From: Endozoicomonas sp. SCSIO W0465
Lineage (GTDB): Bacteria > Pseudomonadota > Gammaproteobacteria > Pseudomonadales > Endozoicomonadaceae
Assembly: GCF_023716865.1 (NCBI RefSeq)
Contig: NZ_CP092417.1
Span: forward strand, 5,682,001 to 5,746,000
Length of the DNA: 64,000 nt
Direction: 5' to 3'
Part shown: positions 43,430 through 53,862 of the stretch, in pieces
Numbering within the stretch: position 1 is the stretch's first letter
Layout of the letters: every line of letters begins with the position of its first letter
Translations under genes and position numbers: made by a program
Notes under the pieces: model-generated
What the model was told of the DNA's origin: nothing
The model's input: only the letters and a program-made list of their open reading frames with translations
Databases searched by the model: none

Positions 43430-43795
43430 TGTGTCAAAAGCTATCTTCTGTGCTTTAGCACCATGGGCAATCGCTTTAAACAAACTGTCCCAGCTATCAA
43501 TCATCAACGTGAGAAAGAAACTGGTGATCTTTCTCCATAATCGCTTGCGTGTAGGCTTCTTTGGCTTATTTAAAGCCTGTTGAAATTTTGGACAAGCCAG
43601 TTCCTGTATCTGATCAACCAGGAATGCCAGAAAAGTGAGGTAGGCGAAATTCGTAGCCAGATGTTTTTCGCCATGACCGTAATTGTGCTCAAGTTGATAG
43701 CCTTGATTTTTCAGGGTATTAAACGTTTAATTTTCAATGCGCCATCTACAACGACCTCCTCGCATTACGGATTCAACGGTATCATCTGTTAATTC
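43430..43795 (-). pseudogene. C-terminal fragment of an unrelated transposase
   Basis: On the minus strand a frame reads LTDDTVESVMRGGRCRWRIE, then a TAA, then TFNTLKNQGYQLEHNYGHGE and ATNFAYLTFLAFLVDQIQEL. The GRCRWRIEN-E-FNTLKNQGY pattern is the Glu-containing C-terminal box of a DDE transposase, with the catalytic Glu codon GAA changed to TAA. The 5' part is cut off by the IS66 copy 2 end at 43796. Confidence 0.7.
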
Positions 43796-45229
43796 GTAAC
43801 TATTCAGCACCCAGCAAAGGCATATTGCTGTAATTCTGAACAGCTCTAAGTAGTGACTGGTATATATCCATACCCTGTTTTCTAGCTGACGACAGATAGC
43901 TCCGAATCCGTGCAAAAAAAGCACCTCCGTCCGCACTCCTGAAGCAGCCTGAGATTTTCCGCTTTAACTTGGCCATGCGAATATCCCGTTCACTACCATT
44001 GTTGTCGAAGGGGATTGTAAAATCAGACATGAACCGCAGTGTTTCAGTTTTGAACTCAATGAGTCGTTTGAAGAGGTTGTAGGCTTTGGTATTTTTGACT
44101 TTCTTACGGCCGAGCTCTTGCCGCTGTTTCTCCATATAGGTAGGCGACTTTTTTCGTTAATGCCCGCTGAAGTAAGCGGTCATAAATCTTCTCAATACGT
44201 TCATGGATAACACCCGGCATTTGTAGCATACCGATGGTCTTAAAGCCCTTGAAATAATGCCAGGAAAGCCTGAGCAATTTCATCAGACGTAACGCCAGTT
44301 GATTGCCGTCCCGGTCAACAATGCCCAAAAGCTCCCTCAGGTGATGGGCATTGCAAAGAACGTGAACTGCCGCATATGAAAAGTAGGATTTCCAATGATC
44401 ATGAACCAGAACGCCGACAAATGTAAGTAGTATGCCCATCGCATCCATGGCTTCACGACCCCGCTTTTCAGCCAGGTAGTAAAGTGTCCATTGGTCATCC
44501 CGCATAACGTGTAACCAATAAAGAGAGCCTTCGGCAAAGAGAGCCTTCGGCCCGCATGCCAGTTTCATCGACTCCGGCAACTGCCGTTTCCTGCAAGGCG
44601 TCACGAATGACATCCTCAGTAGAGGCCAGGTTTTCATGGGTCCTGGCCACAAAATTGGCTACCGTTCCAACGCTGACACTCATCTTATAGAGCGTATTAA
44701 AATACTCTGACACACGCTTATACGGTACGAAATTATATTGGTTAAGATAGACGGCCACAGCCTGAGTAGCTGGGCCATATTGCACGGCTGCAGTTACACC
44801 TTCGGGAAATTTAGCCTGATTTTTGCAACCACATGTGCAGATTTTGACCTCAGATTTATAGGCAGTTACTTCAAATTCACCAAGCTTTCCTGGCTCAAAC
44901 ACCTGTCGCTCAATATATGACCGACTCCTTATCAAGGAGAGAAACCTGACATTTATGGCATTCTTTAACCTGAAGGAACTCAATATAATTAGGGTTATCG
45001 ACCTGCTTGAGGCAAGTTCCCTGATGCCCTTTCTGTCCACCGGATTTATTGTCGGAAGACTGTCTCAGACTTTTTGGATTGGGTTTGTCATTATTTGATG
45101 CATCAGCACCTTCATCGGTATCGGCGGGATTATCTGTGGAATCACTGCTTTTACAAGGTTTTTGGTAACCATCAGACGATGGTGGCTTACTGCTGTTTTG
45201 ACTGTTCTTGCTAACCCTTTCTTCCAATT
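43796..45229 (-). pseudogene. tnpC: IS66-family element copy 2 with degraded tnpC
   Basis: The left end GTAACTATTCAGCAC matches the other IS66 copies. The tnpC sequence is a diverged sister of copies 1 and 3 and is broken by several changes. Examples are an insertion near 44142 and a 16-base duplication containing AGAGCCTTCGGCA near 44525-44550. Readable parts are KNSQNSSKPPSSDGYQKPCK, ICTCGCKNQAKFPEG, VDETGMRAEGSL and SERDIRMAKLKRKISGCFR. The 5' end is cut by ISKra4 at 45230, and nothing beyond 46837 could be matched to the expected N-terminus. Confidence 0.85.
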
Positions 45230-46837
45230 GGGTGAAAGTCTCATATTGATCACACCCACAGGCCTTGAGCTACAGCAAACAGACGTAACACCAAATTTTT
45301 CAAACTGAATGGAGAGCAGCCAAACACAGCTATGATTCTAACAGCAAACAAAGAGTCAACTGTGAGAGGCCGCTCCGATGGAAGTATGTCAGCCACTAAC
45401 CAAAGTCGCCAATGATTCCTGTCCTGCTATTGACCAACTGCAGCAAAAACTGACCCTCCTTCGTCAGTCCAATAATCCAATCCAGCATTTTGAGGATCAT
45501 GAAAACGAGATTCACTCCCTCTTTATTCAGGCGGAGCGAGAAATACTGGCAGAAGAACTGCAAAAATTAGACATCAATAAAGCTTCTATCGAAGTGAATG
45601 GGGTCGTGTATCACCAGGCATTACGCAGCTATCAAACCTACCAGTCAGCAGCAGGACCTGTCCGGGTATTGCGCAGCCTCTACCGCAATGCCGGGGATAA
45701 GTGCATTGTCCCTTTAGAGCTCAAGGCTGGCGTTGTAGAAGGCTACTGGTTACCAAAGGCTGCGAAGCAAGCAGCATGGATGGTTGCCCAGTTGCCGCCC
45801 GCGGACGTAAAAAGCTTACTCGATCTAATGGGGAATATGTCACCCTCAACCAGCTCTCTGGCACGTCTTCCCAAAAAACTCAACGAACAATGGGAGCAGC
45901 ACCTTGACCCTTTCGAGACCCTTCTCGCGGAGAATCTCACAGTACCGCCTGACGCGGTGACGGTAGCTGCTTCCCTTGACGGTGTGATGCTACCAATGAA
46001 AGACGGCAAGCGTCAGGAGAAACGTGAAAAGAGTGTTGCTGATGGCAAACGTACCCGAGGGCCAGCAGGTTGTCAGGAGGCCAGTTGTGGAACACTGTCG
46101 TTTTACGATGACCAGGGAGATCGCCTCTCTACGATCAGGATGGGACGAATGCCTGAAAGCAAGAAAGCGACATTGAAAAAATCCCTTTCAAACCTTCTGG
46201 ATAAGGTGCTTCAGCAAAAGCCAAATCTGACTCTGGTCAAAGTGGCAGATGGAGCCCGGGACAATTGGACATACTTCACCAAAGAGCTACCGGAGGGAGA
46301 AGAAATTGTTGATTATTACCATGCGGCAGAACACCTGAAGAAGGCATTTGACCTGGCTTACGGTGAAAATAGCGCGAAGTCCAAAGAGAAATTCAGCACC
46401 TACCGACATATCCTGAAGGAGGAGCCGGGTGGGGTTGAAAAAATAATCAAGGCACTGGCTTACCAGCATAGCAAGCATCCCCGCCGATCGAAATTAAAGA
46501 CAGAGTTAAAGTACTTCAGAAAAAACCGGTTACGGATGAATTATGCAGAACACCTGTCGCGCAACCTGCCCATAGGCTCAGGGGTCATTGAGGCGTCCTG
46601 TAAAACGCTGGTTACACAGCGAATGAAGTGTTCGGGAATGCGTTGGCGGTGTCCCGGGGGGCAAGGCATTCTGACACTCAGGTCACTAATTCAAAGTGGT
46701 TGGTTCGACTGTGGCTGGATGCTGCTGTCGGTAACGTACCGGGCTAAGGTAAATATGGTCAGTGATAATGTGATTCCATTTTCATCAGGGAAGGGTGATC
46801 TTGAACGTTAGTACTCATCAATATGAGACTTTCACCC
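45230..46837 (+). mobile_element. ISKra4-family element
   Basis: Inverted ends GGGTGAAAGTCTCATATTGA (left) and its inverse TCAATATGAGACTTTCACCC (right) bound a 1608-bp element. The flanking AATT on both sides is the only candidate duplication and is too short to be certain. Confidence 0.88.
45378..46811 (+). CDS. ISKra4-family transposase
   Basis: The 477-residue protein has the ISKra4 layout. There is an N-terminal region with VNGVVYHQALRSYQTYQSAA and a zinc-type or linker segment, then a DDE core with VAASLDGVMLPMKDGK (first Asp), VKVADGARDNWTYF (second Asp), YYHAAEHLKKAF, and IGSGVIEASCKTLVTQRMK with the catalytic Glu. It is one continuous frame and fills the element, so it appears functional. 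It inserted in a degraded IS66. Confidence 0.92.
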   Translation: MEVCQPLTKVANDSCPAIDQLQQKLTLLRQSNNPIQHFEDHENEIHSLFIQAEREILAEELQKLDINKASIEVNGVVYHQALRSYQTYQSAAGPVRVLRSLYRNAGDKCIVPLELKAGVVEGYWLPKAAKQAAWMVAQLPPADVKSLLDLMGNMSPSTSSLARLPKKLNEQWEQHLDPFETLLAENLTVPPDAVTVAASLDGVMLPMKDGKRQEKREKSVADGKRTRGPAGCQEASCGTLSFYDDQGDRLSTIRMGRMPESKKATLKKSLSNLLDKVLQQKPNLTLVKVADGARDNWTYFTKELPEGEEIVDYYHAAEHLKKAFDLAYGENSAKSKEKFSTYRHILKEEPGGVEKIIKALAYQHSKHPRRSKLKTELKYFRKNRLRMNYAEHLSRNLPIGSGVIEASCKTLVTQRMKCSGMRWRCPGGQGILTLRSLIQSGWFDCGWMLLSVTYRAKVNMVSDNVIPFSSGKGDLER

Positions 46838-47116
46838 AATTGAAACGAATATTCTGATAAAGCTACTGAGCCAGAATGAAGACCATGATCAGGTGATTTG
46901 ATTGAAGTCACGTTACTGAAGTGATCCATTAAATTACTGAGTTACTGAATTGCAGTTACTGGCTGTAGTTTCTTATAAAAGTTCCTCCTTTGAACACCCA
47001 TTCAATATTTATAGCAAACAAACATAAAAAATTGCTATGACTATTAATTATTTACTGTTTGCCTGTCTGGAGGACAGCAACAAATATCTTCTTACCTTGT
47101 ATTGATTTATGACTAT
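46838..47116. other. Unassigned sequence between ISKra4 and IS630
   Basis: An AT-rich stretch with repeated TTACTGA-type motifs (46940-46975). No gene, IS end or match to IS66 was recognised. Confidence 0.4.
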
Positions 47117-48155
47117 TATAGGTAACACTGCCTGCAGGCATAACCTGTGTTATGCAACCTGAAGAAACCTTTTACCGCTTCTGGCATTTTTTGCAGTGCT
47201 CTCATTTTGCTGCGAATGAAATCTATAAAGTCAGCTTTGGTCTTCAAAGCGGTTTTTCCAAGCTTTTCTTTCAGGTGATTCCAGACCTGTTCATCAGGAT
47301 TCAGCTCCGGGGAATAGCTTGGCAGCAAGTGTAGGCCCAGCAACTTCGGCTCTTGTTCTACGTAATCTTTCGTATACTTCGCTCGGTGTGCAGGATGTCC
47401 ATCAGTGATTATGATCACTGGCTTATCAACGCTGCGAACCAGTGACTTTAGATATTTAACAAACATAAACCGATCCATTTTCCCGGTGAATGTCTTGTAC
47501 CTCAGGCAACCTTCTGAACTCACAACTGAAATAAGGTTTAACCGATGCCTGGAGCCTGTTGTTTTTACAACTGGGGTTAGACCTTTTATGCCCCAGGTTC
47601 GACCACGGTGACACTCGGATTTTGCTGTAGATTCTTCAAGAAAGAAGATGATTGCATCTTGCTCTTCTGCCTGCTGGAGTATCGCCGGGTAACGGACGTT
47701 CAGCCATTCTTCTACTTTCTTTTATCCTGTTCCCACGCTCCCCAGCGAGGCTTTTGTGGAGAGAAGCCCAAGCGTTTCAAGAGCCTGGCAACTCCAGAAG
47801 GAACGTATTTAACCTGAAAGGTCTTTTCAATCAGAGTGGTGATGATTTGGCTCGTCCACAGTGACGTCTGGTAACCATAATCAATAGGAGTTCGAGTTCT
47901 CAGTAATATCTTAAGCTGCTGTTCCTGCTCTTGCGATAGCCTGGGCTTGGGTCCAGTTTTACCTGTCCGGGTTTTCAGGCCATCCCAGCCTTCTTGGTTA
48001 TAACGATCAATCCATTGATAGACGATTTTTCTTGAGGTGCCATACTTTCGAGCAAGATTTGTAGGATTCATGCCAGAATGCCAGTCTTTTATGGCTTTGA
48101 ATCGAATTTCTTCCCTGATGGAATCGGAAAGTCTGCGTCCGTCAATGTTGTTCAT
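47116..48155 (-). pseudogene. IS630 transposase in two frames
   Basis: The first frame starts at ATG 48155 (ribosome-binding site GAGGTAG) and gives the N-terminal helix-turn-helix part, with LARKYGTSRKIVYQWIDRYN and SLWTSQIITTLIEKTF. It stops at 47712. The -1 frame carries on from the AAAAG-AAAG stretch just before as VEEWLNVRYPAILQQAEEQD, IIFFLEESTAKS, and then IIITDGHPAHRAKY (Asp) and YSPELNPDEQVWNHLKEKL (Glu). The first acidic position reads LEES where DE is usual. Some IS630 elements use -1 frameshifting, but no perfect slippery heptamer was found here, so decay is the safer call. Confidence 0.75.
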
Positions 48156-48209
48156 TACTACCTCATTTATAAGGTAGCGGATAATACCATACGTCAATAG
48201 TTACCTATA
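47117..48209 (-). mobile_element. IS630-family element
   Basis: The ends TATAGGTAAC (47117) and GTTACCTATA (48200-48209) are inverted repeats and begin with TA, the usual IS630 target dinucleotide. The element carries a two-frame transposase gene on the minus strand. Confidence 0.8.
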
Positions 48210-49523
48210 ATTGTCGCAGATCAACAATATGTACTCAAAAAGCCGTACTTGATCCACACGACAACCATTGCGCAGCACTCTCGATTTTCTGAGCCAATCT
48301 CGGGAATGTTCCGCTACCTGTAAGCCTATCTGTTAAATAGTGCCAGAATGAAAGCCCATATTGTCGACAGGTTTTCTTGAGGCTTGCAAAGGTGTCTCTG
48401 CTCCGTCGGCCGCTCTCACTTTTGGTGCCACCACTGATTTTACGCCGTTTGACGTGTTCTCTTATCTGGCTTTCGCTGAGGTTGTTATGAAGAGGCAGTA
48501 CCGGGTTATCCAGAACCATCAACAATTCCTGTTCAATTACAGCAAGACCTGCCAGCGCTTCCTGTAGACCTGAGCAACCGGTTTGTGTCTGGATCAGACT
48601 TTTGAAAGCGACTCTTATCTCTGCTGCCTTCTCACCCGAAGGAGATTCTCTAAAGGCCTTTAGATCCCGGTAAATGTTCCAGAACCAGCTCAGGCACCAG
48701 TATTGGGCATTGACCTGCTGGCGATTGACCGGAATAACTTTCTCCATTGGCCTGGCAGCGTGTACCCAGCACTGGGCATGGGCAAATACATTGAACTGAC
48801 CGGCTCCGTCGCTGAATGTCACCAGATTGAACCCGTGGCTGATCAGGCTTCCGTATAACATGGCTTCACTGGCTCTTTGGCGATTCCTGGAGCCTGTGAG
48901 ACCGATGTCGTTCATAAAGGCTTTCCAGGCTTTCTCACTCAGGAAGTGGACATCCTGATATTGCGCCAGTACACGCTGCCATTTCTTTGCGAATTTATGC
49001 TCCCTGAGATAGCCGATGGCTTCTGCATTCAGCACATAGGTCCGGTACGGGCGATGCAGTAATGCCAGGAAATTTTCCCTGCTTTTGCTCTCTGTGGTAC
49101 CGAACCAGGTAAACAACTCATTGGTAATGACAGTACAGTAACCGTTTTGTCCTTGATGTCTCGCCCCGGTGTCGTCTGTCTGCAGGTAACGGGAACAACG
49201 GATGCCTGTCGCCAGTAGATCGTCTTTTTCCTGGTGGAATGATTCGTGGCCTTTGGTAATCAGGTTACTGAGCTCCCCTGACGAGATAGAAACACCTATA
49301 TCCCATAGAAACTCCAGTAGCTGTGGCTGTGTTACGCCACAGGCGAAATACTGATGCAAAATGAATGCTCGGAGTTGCGGGCCGAAATGATGACCATTAA
49401 GAGCGCTCGGCGGGAGACCGCTGATGACTTTACCGTCGGGAGTCACCCACTTCTCAAGCCAGTAACAGATCGTTTTGGAGTGAAGCTCCAGCTCCTGCAC
49501 ATAAAACGCATCCCGCCCATGAC

Positions 49524-51023
49524 CTGACTCTTGATCACATCTCTCCAGCGCTGAACTGCCGGGCTATCTGCCAGGTTTTTACCCGATCCTGCAATTTCGC
49601 CCAGCCTTCCCATACCACTAACCAGCCGGGCTGCCCTGTATGCTTTGAATCACCCCAACCACCAAGCCGAGCAATCGTTTGAAGCAGCCAAGTGACTGTT
49701 GGCGGCTTATCGGGCAACGCTTTTTTTTTCATAGGTTAGCCAGAGAACCTGCCATTCATCATCACTGACCACCTCATTCGCGAGTGTTTTTTTCACTCCA
49801 AAGCTTTCTGTCTTTGTGCTGCCTGTCATTCGGTAACATTAATGCTTCACGGATTTGCATTAGTCTGACAGCGACAAACATTAATATGACCGCAAGTCGT
49901 TCAATGTTATCCGGAGATTGCAGGACGAAGCCTTTCTACTCCTGCTCCCGATTTCCAAGCCTTATGGAACTCTTCTATTCGCCATCGGAGCTCGTAAAAT
50001 CGAATGATAGAGCGACAGTCTTCGAATGTTTCAATATCTTCAGTTGTCCAATAGTACCCAGTGCAAACGGTCTTCGGAGTCATGCCAATCTCTTCAGCCG
50101 ACACAATATTCATAGTTACCGGTTCCGGCCTGCCGCCTGGCCTTTGCGGCGCCTGTATTGTCATCTTCTTTCTTTTGACCTGCAGCGTTGCCTTTCGTTC
50201 TTTCTACCTCCTTTTTGAGGAACCACTATCGTATTATTTCCCCAACACTTCAGTCTGAGCTAAGGAATCAATAATAAAGAGTTCGCATCCACCAGGATTC
50301 TGTTTTGTGTAGCTCTTACAACAAACCGCTGTCGGTTATCCAGTTTGTAGTGCATATATTCGTATATATCCGCCTCCCGGTCGCAAACACTGATGATGTC
50401 AGGCATTTTACCCCCCATCCTTTGTTCTGTGTTTTCAGAGGCTCTTTGCCACTTAAAGCTTTCCTTTCCCTCGTAAGGTAGCTGACGACGTTGGTTCTTT
50501 TTCCCCCGCTGAACGTCCTCTCTAACCCATCGTCTCTTGATCAATAAGCCCAATGCTTCGCTCTGTATCCGCATCAACCAAGAAGACAGATGGACGTGGA
50601 ATCCTCTGGTTTTAGAGCCTTCAGGACCTCCAAGATCACCAAGCTCGGATCTGACAGCATGTTTATAACCCAGGGTTGTTGTATCTTCGAGAGCCAGAAG
50701 TAGGCGAGACTGTCTCGCTATTTTGGCAGTTGCCTGAAAGCCTGCCTCAGCTATTGCTTCAGGCTTTACGGCCTCATTCTCAATCAGCCGGTAAGCTCCA
50801 GTTACCAGTGCGGTATAACCTTCGCATGAAGATGACAAAGAATTACCGGTATGAGCTGAAAGCTCGGCAGCAACTTTGACAAGTCGTTTTGTACGTCGAG
50901 TATCACCCAAATCAGCACATCCAAAAGTTAGTTCTGACCATGGTTTAGGAGAAAGTGGAAGCATGACCTGTTTTATCAGTGAGAAATGATAGAACAAGGT
51001 AGCTATTTGTGATCAAGAGACAG
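49524..51023 (-). mobile_element. IS50/Tn5-like element
   Basis: The ends read CTGACTCTTGATCACATCT and CTGTCTCTTGATCACAAAT, strongly resembling the outside and inside ends of IS50. The 9-base duplication GCCCATGAC lies at 49515-49523 and 51024-51032, the same size as for Tn5. The element is 1500 bp. Confidence 0.93.
49535..50964 (-). pseudogene. Tn5-type transposase, degraded
   Basis: From ATG 50964 the frame shows ADLGDTRRTKRLVKVAAEL and LLLALEDTTTLGYKH (first Asp, equivalent to Tn5 D97). Next come PDIISVCDREADIYEYMHY (second Asp) and RFVVRATQNRILVD, and it then stops near 50260. Another frame gives FYELRWRIEEFHKAWKSGAG, which matches the Tn5 Glu motif closely, and a third gives the C-terminal region VTWLLQTIARLGGWGDSK. 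At least two frameshifts and an internal gap make it inactive. Confidence 0.88.
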
Positions 51024-51528
51024 GCCCATGACGAGTAGAACCTTCTGGAATGGAATCCGGAGCGATCACGGCTTCTTCAGTAACAGGTGGTTTATCCGGT
51101 TTAGTGCTTTGTCGTTTAGTATGGTGGTTGGGTTTATCGACATCACTTTTTCCATCAGATAGTTCGGAGTCATCAGACTCTGGTTCTTCATCTGACTCAT
51201 GATCGTGACTCTGTGAGTCATCATTATTATTACCGCTATCGTCGTGCTTATCAGATGGTTTGGTGTTTGGCTTTATATCGGGCTTTGGGTTCAGCTTTTT
51301 CAAGCGAGTGATTTCGTTTTCCAGAATCTTTATCCGTTCCTGGAGCTGAACAATGTGTTCCTGCTGCTGAGTTATGAAGGTAAGCAGCTTTTCAGTAGAA
51401 AGGTTATCAAGCGATGTATTCATGAACCTGAAAGGTAGACTGTAGAGACGGTATTTTCCTCAAAATATTAGTTTTTGAGTACATACCTTACCTTCTGATT
51501 GCTCACCGTTCTCTCAGGGTAAGACAGG

Positions 51529-52554
51529 TTATCTCTTGATGAATTGAAGGTACCGCCTCTTTGCAATGCCAGCTTGCTTTGCAGCTTCTTCTTTGTTAAG
51601 GCTTTGTTTAATAACTCTATTGTAAGTTTGTGTATAGATTTTTTGCCCCTCAACGTAAATGGGATCTTTACGAAGTTCCCTTTGGCGTTTTCTTTTGCGC
51701 TCCCTTTCGCGCTCTGCATAATCAGGATCGTTATGGTAGCGCTCCCTTTGGTACTTTCTTTGGTTCTCTCTTTCCCGCTCTGCGTGATCGAAATCATTCT
51801 TGTAACGCTCCGTTCTGCGTCGCCTTCGGCGCTCTGCATAATCGGGATTGTTATGGTAGTACTCCCTTTGGTACTTTCTCTGGTACTTTCTTCGGTACTC
51901 CCTTCGTCGCCCTACGTAGTCAGAATCCTCACGACAATCCTCACGACAACCCTGACTTGGGCACTTAACCAAAGCGTTACCATCAATTTCTTCGGCCTGG
52001 GGCCTTTGGTCCAGGTTTAGGGGATTAACTACAGTTGCTGGTCGTAAAGCTTGTGGGTGAGTGGATTCGACAGAAAGATTGATTAACTGATCATCCGGAT
52101 TCAAATGACTCACTATTGTTGGCGCACTGATTTCAGGCTCACTCCCCGGTAAGCATACCTGCAGAATAAAAGGCATGTCTGGAATTGATGACTGCGTATC
52201 ATTTACGGGTCCATTTTCAGGGTTCCAGGGTATATATTCATCAAGTATGGATTCTGATATGTTAGGAATATCAGCACCGATAAAGTCATTTGTACCGGAA
52301 AGTGTTAGATGTTCAATATCAAGGTCGTTCAATGAGTTAAAAGAATCAGCATTATCTTTGGGTGTAACTGATTGGTTATGGTAAACAGAAGAAGAGTCCA
52401 CCGTCTGAACAGACATTCCATTATACGTAACTTGTTGCTCACTGAGTCCAAATCTGTGCGTTTGCCCTAATGAATCAGATAATCCCAAACAATGATCAGA
52501 TAAAGCAAGATCGAATAACGGCAACTTGGTTGAGGGTTCCATTGAATTATTCAA
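51529..52554 (-). CDS. Hypothetical protein with arginine-rich tandem repeats
   Basis: The 341-residue protein has two different halves. Residues 1-200 are acidic, serine/asparagine-rich and without predicted membrane helices. Residues about 210-312 are five degenerate repeats of 18-22 residues with the core NDPDYAERERERKRKYQRE, extremely rich in Arg, Glu and Tyr, and probably forming long charged helices. The tail (about 313-341, KEEAAKQAGIAKRRYLQFIK) is again helical. The layout, acidic leader plus basic repeat tail, suggests nucleic-acid binding. The repeat recalls eukaryotic STPR-type DNA-binding repeats only loosely. I do not recognise the family. It stands alone between two IS and has no broken frame. 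Confidence 0.65.
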   Translation of the reverse strand: MNNSMEPSTKLPLFDLALSDHCLGLSDSLGQTHRFGLSEQQVTYNGMSVQTVDSSSVYHNQSVTPKDNADSFNSLNDLDIEHLTLSGTNDFIGADIPNISESILDEYIPWNPENGPVNDTQSSIPDMPFILQVCLPGSEPEISAPTIVSHLNPDDQLINLSVESTHPQALRPATVVNPLNLDQRPQAEEIDGNALVKCPSQGCREDCREDSDYVGRRREYRRKYQRKYQREYYHNNPDYAERRRRRRTERYKNDFDHAERERENQRKYQRERYHNDPDYAERERERKRKRQRELRKDPIYVEGQKIYTQTYNRVIKQSLNKEEAAKQAGIAKRRYLQFIKR

Positions 52555-52756
52555 TTATTGAATTGCAGCTTAAGACCACTCCTTCATTATAAAGTTCCTT
52601 CCTGACAAAACCCACACACCCTGTCATGGACTATGTCAATGGGTTTGTTTAGCTGTACTAATTTCCCAGTTTATTGAACTTGCCTATAAAAAAATGGTCT
52701 AAACACTGTATTGGACAGTTGATTCCGGTGTTTGTCAACATAGTTGTCGCCTCAAC

Positions 52757-53862
52757 TTAAGCGGCTTTGCTTAGTTGATCATCAGCAGGTCTGTCGGGAT
52801 TCAACCAGACTTCATCAGCCAGATCCCAGTTCCTTGTTGACCTCTTTCCCCAGCGCTCTGGGTGACGTTCTTTGGCTTGTTCATAAACCTTTCTGCGGTT
52901 AGCCATAAGCACCTTGGTTTCACCACGATGCCTTTGCCCGGGTGTCAGAAATTTCAGCCCACTGTGCTTGTGCTCTTCGTTGTACCATTGGGCAAAACCA
53001 TGCACCCAGCTACGTGCTGCTTCAAGATCAGCAAATGGCGTGCGCGGATAACCAGGGCGGTATTTCAGGGTTCTGAATATGGCCTCGGAAAAGGGGTTAT
53101 CATCACTGACCCGGGGACGACTGAATGAGCTCACGACCCCAAGACGCTGCAGTGTTGACAGCATAGTGCCACCCTTCATGGGACTACCATTATCTGAGTG
53201 CAGAACCAGTGGCCACTCCAAGGCTGCAATTCCCTGTTTGATACAGGCTTTAGTGATCATTTCTGATGCATGCTCAGCTGATTCGGTTTCATGAATTTCC
53301 CATGTAACAATCATACGACTAAAGATGTCTATCACCAGGTACAGGTAATAAAACTGCCCCCGTATCGGAGAGCGCAGATAGGTAATATCCCAGGACCAGA
53401 CCTGGTTGGGTCCGGTAGCACACCAGGACGTTGGCTTATACCTGTTTGGCTTGGCAGCACTGCCCCGATGATGCTGTTGCCCTGTTTCCTCCAACACCCG
53501 GTAAAATGTCCTTTCAGACCCCATATAGAGACCTTCATCTAACAATGTGGGCACAATCTGGCTGGGCGGAAGGCTTTTGAACCGCTCGCTGTTACAGACG
53601 TCAACAATCGCCTGTCGCTCAGCTTCAGAAAACTTGTTAACCGGTTCTGGCCTGTCAGCATTTTTGCGATTATCTGCGCGCACGTCATCACCCTGCATCC
53701 AGCGTTGTACAGTTCTTTCTGTAAGACCAAGGGCTTTGCAGGCTTTTGACTGACGAGCCCCATCTTTAACTGCCTGTTTAATCAGGCTAACAGCATTTTG
53801 TCGATCCGGGAGAGAGACTAATCGTCCTCTGGCGCCCCCCAGATCTCTTGGGCCTTTTTTGT
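52757..53862 (-). CDS. IS3 OrfB (integrase core), made by -1 frameshift from orfA
   Basis: From the A AAA AAG heptamer the -1 frame is open to 52757. It reads KKGPRDLGGARGRLVSLPDR, then a helix-turn-helix (SKACKALGLTERTVQRWM). The rve integrase core contains VWSWDITYLRSP (Asp), LVLHSDNGSPMKGG (Asp) and DDNPFSEAIFRTLKYRP (Glu). The D-D-35-E spacing is intact and the C-terminal region is complete. Independent initiation at ATG 53698 is possible, but it would lose the N-terminal helix-turn-helix. Confidence 0.9.

Larger units (their letters stand above)
48235..51423 (-). pseudogene. IS66-like transposase split by the IS50-like element
   Basis: The N-terminal part (from ATG 51423) is a coiled coil (QQEHIVQLQERIKILENEI) followed by an extremely acidic, serine-rich linker (about residues 50-110). 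After the insertion point at TRHG the frame continues, once the duplication GCCCATGAC is collapsed, as RDAFYVQELELHSKTICYWL. The core includes RYLQTDDTGARHQGQNGYC (Asp), a long helical region and LPLHNNLSESQIREHVKRRK (Glu). It is only distantly related to the other IS66 copies. The joined frame of about 563 codons is intact. Confidence 0.88.
48231..51482 (-). mobile_element. IS66-like element interrupted by an IS50-like element
   Basis: Inverted ends GTACTCAAAAA (48231) and its inverse TTTTTGAGTAC (ending 51482) bound the element. Removing the inner IS and its 9-base duplication leaves about 1.75 kb with one transposase gene. No outer target duplication was identified. Confidence 0.75.

Noticed and set aside
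45226..46841. AATT as a proven target duplication for ISKra4
   Set aside because: Four bases may match by chance, and the IS66 sequence expected on the right side was not found.
47700..47730. Programmed frameshift in the IS630 transposase
   Set aside because: The frames do cross at an A-rich stretch, but no X-XXY-YYZ heptamer sits in the correct phase.
51738..51920. Possible CRISPR-like or minisatellite array at the Arg-rich repeats
   Set aside because: The repeats are degenerate, coding and of unequal length, with no conserved direct repeat plus unique spacers.
51900..52000. Assigning the Arg-rich repeats to the eukaryotic STPR DNA-binding family
   Set aside because: Unit length and charge pattern are only loosely similar and no specific motif matches, so it is left as a comment.
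51544..52020. Hydrophobic plus-strand frames opposite the arginine-rich repeat protein
   Set aside because: The complement of Arg/Glu codons reads as Leu/Phe/Ser/Pro, giving spurious membrane-like frames.
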